Positions 11,701 through 20,171 of a stretch of DNA of 21,908 bases are shown one piece after another. The notes beneath the pieces were generated by a model. That model ran no database searches, had not been told where the DNA came from, and worked only from the letters and a program-made list of their open reading frames with translations. Each line of letters starts with the position of its first letter. Position 1 is the first letter of the stretch. Source of the DNA: Elysia marginata (Eukaryota > Mollusca > Gastropoda > Plakobranchidae); NCBI GenBank assembly GCA_019649035.1, contig BMAT01003095.1, forward strand, positions 106,945 through 128,852. Reading direction: 5' to 3'. A program made the position numbers and the translations under genes.

Positions 11701-12159
11701 ATAGCAAAGAATTCCATACATACGAGAAACTCAGTGGACCGTAGAGGTTTTTTTCCCTCGACCACCTGCCCAGATGTCTTCAACAGTGAGCAGAACATTC
11801 CTGCATTCCAGGCGATTATTTCTAGCCGCTCACCTACAAGCACCAATGTTATTGTCATGAATAGTTTCCACATGATTGAAATCACCTGTTTGATATAACT
11901 CCGCATATATGTTAGAGCTACTGTGTGCCAGATGTTTTAGTAGTCACAAGAGAATTGGCTGGTCCCCATCAAAGCTGTCCACAATGTTTCTTTACCAACA
12001 TCGATCTAAACATTAAAAAGAACAATTTGTTCGCGCCTCTCAAATTCTGTACACAGAATTGACAAGATGTTGTATAGTAACTAGTACTTCCTTTTGTAAT
12101 AACTTTATATTTAGTCTGGTCCATTCGACTTTAAGGTCTCCAGAATAGAAGTATACCAC
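8716..12159. other. Long stretch without a supported gene
   Basis: The longest open frame of the window (8814-9482, plus, 222 codons) lies here. Its first two thirds are Phe/Leu/Ser/His-rich, reflecting a pyrimidine-rich strand that rarely makes stop codons, and I recognise no domain. Shorter frames at 10337-10525, 10602-10784 and 11644-11898 are also unrecognised. A polypyrimidine run followed by CTGCAG near 11636-11653 looks like a splice acceptor, but no matching exon can be defended. Parts of 9780-9960 and 10590-10830 are less AT-rich than their surroundings and could be conserved or regulatory DNA, which cannot be judged without comparison. Confidence 0.4.
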
Positions 12160-12547
12160 TTTGTCACAGGACCAGTTTGTCACAGGCACGTTATAATAAT
12201 AATAAAAAAAAACTAAATGAAAGTCAACCAATCAATTTATCGAACTATCAGCTTTGAAAAGACTTTAGAATCCATTTTCTAGATCTAGAGTGAGATCGAA
12301 ACTTCAAATCTAGAGTGCTAGATCTAGAATTAGGAGTTTAATCTGGATCTAGATAGATTCGATAGGCTTAGATTCTGGTTTAGTTTTAGGATCTAGATCT
12401 AGATTTAGACTTTTCTGGAAGAGATCAGTGTAAAAGTTAACTCAGTATAAATCTGGATCTATAAATTCCTCAGGGAAAGACTACCACACAACCGATAAAC
12501 TGTGACAAACTGGACCTGTGACAAATTGGGCATGTGACAAACTGGAC
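12160..12547. repeat. Composite repeat: inverted 16-bp modules around a TCTAGA-rich core
   Basis: The left end (12160-12191) has two 16-bp modules of the type TTTGTCACAGGACCAG. The right end (12500-12547) has three tandem 16-bp modules of the type CTGTGACAAACTGGAC, which is the reverse complement. Positions 12160-12185 and 12500-12525 are inverted copies matching at 25 of 26 bases, separated by 314 bp. The core (12279-12460) is studded with TCTAGA, GATCTAGA and GGATCTAGAT. It may be a non-autonomous element with terminal inverted repeats, or nested satellite fragments. No open frame or transposase is present. Confidence 0.7.
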
Positions 12548-14040
12548 ACCCCCCCCTCTCCAGAAGTGTATTTTCAGGAAAAAATAGCTATATGCTTGCA
12601 ACTATCAGCCGTTACTTGAAATAAACCTGGAACACTTGTTTCCAAAAACCATTCCTTTTTATTATTGAATATATAAAAAAAGTAGATCGATTCTAATTTA
12701 TTTTAGCTGGCTTCAAATGCGTCCGTTTCACAAATTTCTTTCCTAAGCATCACATGGGATAGTGGGTGTAAATGATTTCTAAAAATTTCCTCATCACCCT
12801 TAAAAATAACAAATTTAACAATCAAACAAACACATTTAAAGTTCGCCCCATCCCCCGCTTATTTTAGGGATTAAATGGCAATAATAAATAACAAAACAAG
12901 GCTGTTATTTTGATGTATCGTAAGTGAATGGGAGCGAAACGTATTTATTTAATATACACGTATAATTGTTTTGAAAGTGTTATATAAAAATATTTTGCGT
13001 TTTGTTTCTGTTAGTTGTTTATGCAAGAGACTTATTAATTGCAACTATAACAATATTAGCTTCTAATTTTTCTGGATAGCTTCTAATTTTTCTGGATATT
13101 GTTTGTTTATTTTTGTGGATTTTGTAGTGTTTCAGTTATTTGTAATTATAAACGAATCGATGAGTACTTTACAGTGTTGGAAAAAGAGACTGCACCAGAG
13201 CGCCAACCACCTATGAGTATGGGAATCAGTCATTATGCAACTAATATTGCACAGAGTTAATCAAGACAGTCGAACCATTTTAAAAGCGCGTTCGATGAAA
13301 GTATAAACGGGATTACGTCGTTTTTTGTGAACAGATAACTATAAAAATGTGTGCTTTCAGAATTTTGACAAATTTCATTCATATCTCATTATCTTATAAA
13401 TATTTTATAGCTAAAATTTAGCTTTAACAGGTCAATTGATGAGTGTTTTGATGTGCGCCTACGTTTAGGTGCGGTTGAGGAACTAGTTCCGGTGCTAGTT
13501 GATACATCCAAAAATATTTCTTTCAGACAACACCTACGCAATGTCTGTTGAACACATCCTTGAATTAAATCTATTTAAATAACGTCACTAATGAAATGAA
13601 AACAGGAACTCTGCATCTCGTTTCGATGTTGAAATATCCTACTGAGGATGGGCCTGTTTTCTAGCCCCCCCCCTCCCCCTCTTAGCCCAAGAATATAATT
13701 CAAAGAAAAACTTAACGTTTCATAAACTGACCTTTAACGTGAACCATATCAATTTCCACCCTTGCCTGTTTAAAGTGCCGCCAGAAAGATCTAACACTTT
13801 TGTGTAAGCGTTTAGCACTCCCACACGAAAAAGGATTAAATTAACGACAACTTATAATTCACCAAAGACCACTTTCTCTACAGTTACAAATTGATGTCAA
13901 ACGTGTCTGTCCACTCTTAATGTGCCACGCGTGGGTACCACAAAGTTCAATATTTTGTTACAGCTAGCGTTATTCTCACCGTACATAATGACTACAACTA
14001 ATGGGGTGGTCTTAAATAATAAAATGTTAGCAGCAGTATC
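12548..14040. other. AT-rich non-coding stretch with minor repeats
   Basis: It holds a C run just after the composite repeat (12550-12556), a 20-bp exact tandem duplication at 13058-13097, a 12-bp perfect palindrome GGAACTAGTTCC at 13479-13490 and a C-rich run at 13665-13679. No open frame longer than 60 codons and no RNA gene was found. Confidence 0.6.
13058..13097. repeat. 20-bp exact tandem duplication
   Basis: The unit AGCTTCTAATTTTTCTGGAT is present twice with no mismatch and no spacer. This points to a recent local duplication, for instance by replication slippage. Confidence 0.9.
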
Positions 14041-14181
14041 GAGGTGGAGGAGGAGGAAGAAGGCGAGAAAAATGACAAGGTGATAATAGGCTTAAACAAA
14101 AGAAGAGAAGAAGAATGAGAAGAAGAAGAAGAAGAAGAAGAAGAAGAAGAAGAAGAAGAAGAAGAAGAAGAAGAAGAAGAA
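14041..14181. repeat. Purine tract ending in (GAA)n, about 21 pure triplets
   Basis: Positions 14118-14181 are uninterrupted GAA/AGA triplets. Upstream, 14041-14117 is imperfect GGA/GAA-rich purine sequence. The minus strand reads as long Ser or Phe homopolymers (13998-14316), which is a consequence of the triplet repeat. The pure tract suggests an unstable, polymorphic locus. Confidence 0.95.
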
Positions 14182-15762
14182 TTGAAAAAGAACTGAAAAC
14201 GTCGCCCCAAGCAGCAGTAACGACATATCGTAATTTAAACTAAATTTTCTTTCATGTGCGACAACGGTACAGTTTTTGAGCGTTCTCTCTACCATTTCCA
14301 AACAAATATAAATCATGAGCTATATTTATAAATGTACAATGTTTTCACATTACCTTATTTGTCTTACAATCAAAGAAAAAGGAAGCGGACAGTGCAATTA
14401 ATCATAATAGAAGACCTTGTTTTTTTCACAATATAGCTTTTTTTCCAAATATTAAAAACAACTGCTTAAAGTTAGAGCATAATTGAAGCATCTGTAGTTA
14501 TAAAAGTATATTAGTAAATTAATGACTTAAATTTATTTCTTTTCAATTCGACTCAATGAAATTGGTTGAGAGATGAAAATTCGTTTGAAAATGATACGAC
14601 TTTTTTTTCTCAAATAATGCTTGACATTATGTTATTTTTTCTTCCGGTTTTAGAATCGCCATTTACCAGAATTCCTCTGTCGTATACTCTGGTTTGCCAT
14701 ATAAATGAATCTATTGTGTTATGTGCAATCCGAATCACCAAAATATAATTTCAGTTTGCTTTATTTTTTAACTTATCTTTTACCTGTTTGATCCCCTTAA
14801 CGCAGAGAGTCTCTTTCTCAAGCAAAACTTTATCTTCCAGTTCTCAAGACTTTTGCTTAACCTCAGAACTTTCTTGTCCACGGTTTCTGTTTCTGTTTAA
14901 CTGTCGCACTGAAGAGAAAACCCTCCTACCAGATGCGGAAAGTTGGTGAATTCTGGCTTAAATTCCACAGTTGTTTAAAGAAAAATAGTTCAAATTCTCA
15001 ATTATTAATAAATGTCTTTTAAAAATCTCTATAGACTTAATAAAATTATGTTTTGTTTATTGTTTTATTGCAAATATTTTTGTCTCTTTATTCAGAAACG
15101 GGAAACTAAAAGGTGGACCGCACAAGTCCGACACACGTGCATGAAACATAAAACTTTTTTCCGCACCGAAGCCTGACATGATAAATTACAAATCGTAAAG
15201 AACTTGTTACGAACATCATTCTGTCATAGAAATTTAGTACCCACTTGAAGTGTTATCAGAATTTGCCCTTTCAAAAGAGCATTTGTTTTTACTTCTTGCA
15301 TACTTACATCAATAACTTTTTAAATGCCGCAATTAGCTTAAATTTGTACTTTATATACTTCTGCCGTTTGTCGAACATGCTATTTCACTCTTCTTTAAAG
15401 TCTGTAAACTTTACAATCGTCAAGAATAATTAGGCTTAAGATTAAGTTGGTGTTCGGTATATTATTTGTTTTTGAATCAAGGTTTATGTAGAAGATATGA
15501 AACATATGAATTTCTTTGTGTAAATCTTTGTTTTAGTCAACTATAAGTTCCAGTAATGGAGCTCTCCTCCCCACTGTCCCACAGTCCTTACTCCACCCCT
15601 TGGATTTTTTCTGCAACGTTTTTAGTTGGTCAACTAGATCTAGTTAAACACAAAACAAAGACTTTCAAGGTGACCACAAAGAATAACTTTTAGTTGCTAT
15701 TAACACAAAATAGATACTTTGTGCAGTACCTAACCGACCCTGGGTTAAGTTGCACTCTGTTC
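14182..15762. other. AT-rich non-coding stretch, nothing recognised
   Basis: Open frames of 60-62 codons at 14566-14748 and 15245-15433 show no recognisable feature. There is a short CTAGATCTAG palindrome near 15634, similar to the motif of the composite repeat. No gene is supported. Confidence 0.55.
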
Positions 15763-16150
15763 GCATGATACAGAAGCAGGTGGAGCACCGGGGGTTGTTC
15801 TCTTGGGTCTGATGTCAGTTTGTCTTGCTGTTGCACGATGCAGAAGCAAGCTGGTCTCTTGGGTCTGATGTCAGATTGTCTTGCTTTTGGCACGATGTAG
15901 AAGCAGGCGGAGCACCAGAGGTTGGTCTCTGGGGTCTGATGTCAGATTGTCTTGCTTTTGGCACGATGTAGAAGCAAGCTGATCTCTTGGGTCTGATGTC
16001 AGATTGTCTTGCTTTTGGCACGATGCAGAAGCAGGCGGAGCGCCAGAGGTTGATCTCTTGGGTCTGATGTCAGGTTGTCTTGCTGTTGGCATGATACAGA
16101 AGCAGGCGGAGCACCAGAGGTTGATCTCTTGGCTCTGATGTCAGATTATT
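15763..16150. repeat. Minisatellite of alternating 71-bp and 57-bp units
   Basis: Two unit types share both ends (start GCACGATG, CAGAAGCA or TAGAAGCA; end GTCTGATGTCAG...TTGC) and differ by a 14-bp segment around GGCGGAGCACCAGAGG. The order is long (15763-15832, one base short), short (15833-15889), long (15890-15960), short (15961-16017), long (16018-16088), long (16089 to about 16150, diverging at its end). The long-short pair makes a 128-bp higher-order unit. Neither 71 nor 128 is divisible by three, so the three overlapping minus-strand frames across it are artefacts. A SINE sits about 10 bp beyond its right end. Confidence 0.93.
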
Positions 16151-16160
16151 CTGCATTACA

Positions 16161-16172
16161 CTGGCAAGTTGG
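16161..16172. repeat. Target-site duplication, left copy
   Basis: CTGGCAAGTTGG here is repeated exactly at 16424-16435, on either side of the SINE. A 12-bp direct repeat fits LINE-mediated insertion. It also fixes the limits of the element. Confidence 0.85.
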
Positions 16173-16423
16173 TTTTGATTGACTGAAGGGTATTTTTACA
16201 AGCCCAATTCCACTTAAAGTGCTCTCAGGGCTTGGGTCCCAATGACAATTTACGGGCTGCCACCCAGAGACTAGCGGGGATACCATGACTTAGCCTCAGC
16301 CGGTCACATTATACTGACACCGACCCAACCAGTAGGGGCCCGGACTAAGCTCGGCTGTGTTTCGAACCCGCGACCTTTTGGCCACGGATCGAGGTCACTA
16401 CCAACTGACTATCTAGGCCCCAT
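16173..16423 (-). mobile_element. tRNA-derived SINE, 251 bp, complete
   Basis: Read on the minus strand, it starts GGGGCC near the right target duplication. It continues with an A-box region TAGATAGTCAGTTGGTAGTG (16415-16396) and a B-box GGTTCGAAAC (16368-16359). GGTTCGA falls at about position 54-60 counted from the first G, nearly exact tRNA geometry, and the preceding AAAGGTCGCGG resembles tRNA-Lys-type arms. A tRNA-unrelated, GC-richer body of about 150 bp follows, and the element ends CAATCAAAA, a very short A-tail. It is flanked by a 12-bp direct repeat. SINEs are transcribed by RNA polymerase III and copied by a partner LINE's reverse transcriptase. The family is not identified, and the body does not match a core domain I can name. 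Confidence 0.88.
16359..16415 (-). promoter_or_regulatory. Internal RNA polymerase III promoter (A and B boxes) of the SINE
   Basis: The A-box lies at 16415-16396 (TAGATAGTCAGTTGGTAGTG; compare the tRNA consensus TAGCTCAGTNGGTAGAGC) and the B-box at 16368-16359 (GGTTCGAAAC; consensus GGTTCGANNC). Spacing is as in a tRNA gene without an intron. Whether this copy is transcribed cannot be seen. Confidence 0.8.
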
Positions 16424-16435
16424 CTGGCAAGTTGG
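16424..16435. repeat. Target-site duplication, right copy
   Basis: Exact repeat of CTGGCAAGTTGG at 16161-16172, adjoining the 5' (GGGGCC) end of the minus-strand SINE. Confidence 0.85.
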
Positions 16436-17041
16436 CCATCATCGAAATTGAAAAACTCGCATATCGCATTGCTTCATCTCAAACTTTGCGTGAACACCTG
16501 ATCTTGGAAATTTCAATAAACCGCCTGGTTTTTAATGATACACTCTAAAAATTAAAAAAAAATAAAACAACATAAAACATTTAGCGACGCTACTTCCTCA
16601 CACCTCTTGTAAACATAATTGAAGAAAAGTTTCAGCTGGCAGCACCGTACAGGGCAAATTAATACACGGAGAACTGCATATCATTTACATAATAAACATG
16701 TCTAATTGTTCAAGGGAGAGGCTTTGGTACATTCCATTTTTTCAGAGGTGGGTCATTCATTAGCAAAAATAAGAAGTAGAAACTGCAAAGAATCCTTTTT
16801 TTCTGTCAAAGGTCATTAATGTCTTATTGTTTAGTTAAAGCAGCAAAACATCTCGGGGCAAGCTTGGCCTTTGGTTTAAAAAAAATGTTTACAATCTCCA
16901 AGGGTTTCTGTTTTGTTATTAAATTGGTCACTAAAAAGCCTGTCCAATTTTTTATGTTGCCCATCGATTACTTTTTTTGATCTTTTTTTTTCGTTTTGCA
17001 TACATCCACGCGAGTGTATAAGCCTTTGATAATTCACGTCT
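16436..17041. other. Non-coding stretch between the SINE and the LINE
   Basis: AT-rich with several homeobox-like ATTA/TAAT and forkhead-like AAACA words (for example near 16680-16700 and 16810-16840). In DNA this AT-rich such words are common by chance. No gene, RNA or repeat is supported. Confidence 0.45.
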
Positions 17042-17124
17042 TAGATAAGATAAGATGAATCTTTATTTTCCTTTCTATAGGTACATTGTTTTGGTTATTG
17101 CCAGAAACATAAATGTACAAGAAA

Positions 17125-17139
17125 TCACACACACACACA
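17125..17139. repeat. Short (CA)n tract
   Basis: About seven CA dinucleotides inside the 3' untranslated region of the LINE. It could be original element sequence or later slippage. Confidence 0.85.
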
Positions 17140-17239
17140 TATCAGTTTCAAAAATGGTTCATGAACTAAAAAAGTATACATTTACAAGGAATGAAGTATG
17201 TGTTCGTAAAAAATAAGCATGAATAAAAATGAAATGAAT

Positions 17240-18930
17240 TTAATTGGCAGTTGGTATGAACGATTTTCGATTGCGTTCTAGTCTGCATTTGATGCTTAAA
17301 GGCTTTCCTGAGCGTGCAGAGAAACGTCTATGCTTGTGCAATGAGTGGTGTTTATCTTTTACAATCGAGATGATTTTACTTTGAGTTTAATAGATATACA
17401 AAAAATTCGCGTTTAGTATTTTGCTTTTTGTTTGGCAAATGTTCTTACATTTCCTAATTAAGTCATTTTTTCTTGTCATCTTTTTAAAACATTTTCTCCC
17501 CAACCAAACAACGCAAAACAAACGACACTCTCGATTATTGCTTTATAGAAGAGGCTAAGGAGTGTGTTGTCGACGTGGAATGAGTTTAATTTACGTAGAA
17601 AATACAAATGGGTCTTCAATTTCTTTAAAAGAGTCATAGAGTAAGCGTTCCAGTTTAGCTTGTCGTCAATAGTTAATCCAACATACTTGTACGATTCTAC
17701 GCTTAACTTCTTTGTTATGTATAAAAAAGGCAACAGTGGTGTTTTTTCTGAAATCAATAAGAATATCTTTAGTTTTCTTAACGTTTAGTAGCAAATGTGA
17801 TTTTCGTACCATTTAACAAAAGATTTTGCTTTCTCTATAACTGTTTTCATCTTTCGTATCAAACCTTGAATCGAGGTGTCATCGGCAAATTTCAGTTTGT
17901 GGCTATCGCCGGTATTTTGGGATACACATTCGATAGAGTAGATTGCAAAAAGAACCGGCGACAACACAGCTCCTTGCTGTGCCCCTGTGTTAGTTATAAT
18001 CATGTTGAATACAACACTACATTTCCAGTTTTCTATCTTAATGTTTGACAATTTGACATATTGCGCTCTATACGTTAAAAGTCCAAAATCCTTGCTATCA
18101 CACTTGTGTTCAGATTCATTTTACTCAGTTTAGAGATAACAAGGTCTGGTTGAATTGTGTTTAAAGCAGAGGAAAAGTCTATGAACAATATTCTGCAATA
18201 ACTTCTAGGTACAACAAGATGTTTGTAAATATTCTCCAAAAATACAAAACTGCATCTTCTGCACTTCGTTTCGCTCTATACGCAAACTGCATAGGATCTT
18301 AAAAAAATAGAGAAAAATCTTTCCACTTCTTTAACAATAGTTTTCTCTAAACATTTTTTAATAACGAATGTTAGGGCAACTGGCCTAAAATCATTAAGTT
18401 CTTCGACTTGGGTTTTTTAGGAACAGGGATTATCTCTGATGTTTTCCAAGCTGATGGCAAGTTATGCTCTGCTATAAACAAGTTAAACAAGACCGTATAA
18501 ATTGATTTAAGCTCGTCAGAGCAGTGCTTGAGAATCAAACTTTTCAAAATATCGGGTCCGCCTGATTTTCTCTCATCAACCTTTCTAAAAACACCCGCAA
18601 CCGCATTCTCACTTACAATATAATTATCCATCAGGCCATTCAAAACCTCGTACACTTCTTCTTTTATTTTGTCTTGGAAGTCGTGTTTATCAAATCTGGA
18701 ATAAAAAGCATTCAGCTTATTGGCATATTTGTGAACATTGTCATCTATGGATAGCTGGGCTTTTCCCCCACTGTTTCCTGCCATCATTTTCATCGTTTCC
18801 CATGAAGCTCTAAGACATTAATTCTAAATTGCTTTTCTAATTTTTCTTTGTAATCTCTTTTGCACATCTTAATCTTTTGGGCTAGTCCTTTTTAGACATG
18901 TATTTGTTTCGTTTTGTCACCAGTGAGGAA
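17240..18930 (-). pseudogene. Reverse transcriptase (ORF2) of a LINE, inactivated
   Basis: Recognisable blocks in order on the minus strand are as follows. A lysine-rich linker contains CKRDYKEKLEKQF (about 18870-18830). Next come KSGGPDILKSLILKHCSDEL and the AWKTSEIIPVPKKPK block (18600-18410), then NDFRPVALT (about 18395-18370) and QFAYRAKRSAEDAVLYF (about 18290-18240). Motif A is LFIDFSSALNTIQP (about 18185-18140), with its catalytic Asp. Then come TGAQQGAVLSPVLFAIY (about 17990-17940), the FADDT box (about 17880) with both Asp residues, LLLNVKKTKDILIDF (about 17795-17750), YKYVGLTIDDKLNW (about 17695-17655) and a C-terminal RSGK...NRKSFIPTAN block ending at a stop at 17240. Frame changes occur near 18820, 18395, 18300, 18240, 18080, 17800, 17710 and 17485, with an in-frame stop at 17387-17389. 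The gene is dead. The order and spacing fit one decayed RT. Confidence 0.88.
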
Positions 18931-20072
18931 TGGTTTTCTTTAAACCCAAAATAATCTTACCTTTTGCGTTTATAAAGATTAAGCTTTATACTGATCAGGG
19001 TAAAAATTACGCAGCAGCTGCAGTAGCAGCCCCGTAAACTAATAATCGCATCAACTTATCGTAACGGTTATACCTGAAGGTTGTGTTTGTATCAGCTTCT
19101 AGAGCAGCTTGCATGACGGTAAATGCTCACAAAAACGATTGTCGTACAAGATACCAAACTTCTGATATATTTAAAGTTTCGGCAAAATATAACTTTATAG
19201 GTGCAACAAGAGCGTTTGCACTTTCCGCGAATCAACCCAGTTTAGATTTCATCATCTCATATCTTAACAATTTTGTTGCTTTGTTTGCGGACGCGTTTAA
19301 AACTGAGTGTAAAAAAGTAAAGTATTACTCCTGGAACAAGCAAAATTAATGGATTTTAAATGCTTATGAAGTAAATGAACAAAGATACATTTTCTCCATG
19401 GGTAAACATTTCTTTCATATGTAAATTTTCTAATTTCTAAGACTTTGAAAAGAGAAAAATAAAACTATTGCCATGAGACCTGAGGCCAGAAAACTCGTTA
19501 ATACCTACATGATAGTTATTTCCTCATATTTTTTCCTTACAAATATGGATCTCGATAAATCCTCTTGTTGTTGTCTTTCCGTAGGCCAACAATCGATTTG
19601 AGCAAGATAATAGTGTTCAAAACATAATTTCTTGAAAGGTAGATTCGTTCTAGGTCAAATTAATCGTCATTTATAAACTAATTGTCTAAGTTAATTAAAC
19701 GTCAAGCTTGGTTTGTATTTTAGTCCCTAGATTCAAAAGCACTTCGTTTTGACTAAAAATTACTATCGTGTGTGAAAAAAAATTGGCTTATATTTTATAA
19801 ACAACGCAATAAAAAAATTTAAACCTAGATCTAACTGATAAAGATAGGCTAGTTTTAAAGCTTTTTTGAATTGGGTGTCGTCAAAAGATCTAATGGTGCA
19901 ATAAAACTTAACCTAGGTTTAGGTGGGGACATAAATTGTAAACACCTTTAGTTTTAAATCTGAAAAGATAAGCCATCTTTAAACAACACGTATTTCTAAT
20001 TTCTATTGAAATCACCTGTAATTGTTCTGACCTTCATCTATGTCACAGCTTAATAAAAAAAATTATTTTCAG
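18931..20072. other. AT-rich non-coding stretch, nothing recognised
   Basis: The 88-codon frame at 19083-19349 (plus) has no recognisable domain and no defensible splice context. No endonuclease-like sequence continues from the LINE into this region. Short AACCTAGGTT-type palindromes near 19911 are the only local structure noticed. Confidence 0.5.
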
Positions 20073-20171
20073 CATCCCTTATTGCAGATTGCGCATTTCT
20101 TTGTGTGGTTTGATAGGAAAAAATTAATACACAACGTAAAAAAAAATACACAATTCCAGGTCAGAACCATT
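20073..20171. repeat. Dispersed repeat, copy 2 (partner at 7505-7658)
   Basis: This copy aligns to 7505-7658 in the same orientation, over a 45-bp ungapped block and then ACAATTCC joined directly to AGGTCAGAACCATT. It is shorter than the other copy because the 36 bp between those two motifs is missing and the middle is A-rich. Just downstream, 20197-20214 matches 18 bases exactly (GATCTAGATCTAGATTTA) with the core of the composite repeat at 12390-12407. Confidence 0.75.

Larger units (their letters stand above)
17042..18930 (-). mobile_element. 5'-truncated non-LTR retrotransposon, CR1/L2-like
   Basis: The element runs right to left. From about 18930 to 17240 it carries the reverse-transcriptase part of an ORF2, and from 17239 to 17042 a 3' untranslated region. 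The 3' end has an AATAAA-type word (17062-17067, minus) and finishes in short ATCTT-type repeats (17044-17056). Such microsatellite tails instead of poly(A) are known from CR1/L2-type LINEs. A short (CA)n lies in the 3' region at 17125-17139. No apurinic endonuclease domain is visible upstream, so the copy is 5'-truncated, as is usual for target-primed reverse transcription. Clade assignment rests on remembered motif similarity to CR1/L2/Rex-type elements and needs a phylogeny. Confidence 0.88.

Noticed and set aside
13998..14316. Minus-strand poly-Ser and poly-Phe open frames
   Set aside because: They are alternative readings of the (GAA)n tract, not homopolymer-containing proteins.
15690..16092. 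Minus-strand frames repeating a KARQSDIRPKR-like peptide, resembling a repeat protein
   Set aside because: Minisatellite units of 71 bp shift the frame at every long unit, so no single frame stays open across the array.
15763..16150. CRISPR-like array of repeats and spacers
   Set aside because: Units are contiguous and similar along their whole length, there are no unique spacers, and the context is animal-type DNA.
16359..16423. A genuine tRNA gene
   Set aside because: The A and B boxes fit, but the acceptor and anticodon stems do not pair properly. The sequence also continues into a SINE body ending at a target-site duplication.
17797..18048. Plus-strand 83-codon frame
   Set aside because: It is antisense to the reverse-transcriptase domain of the LINE, whose minus-strand reading has clear RT motifs.
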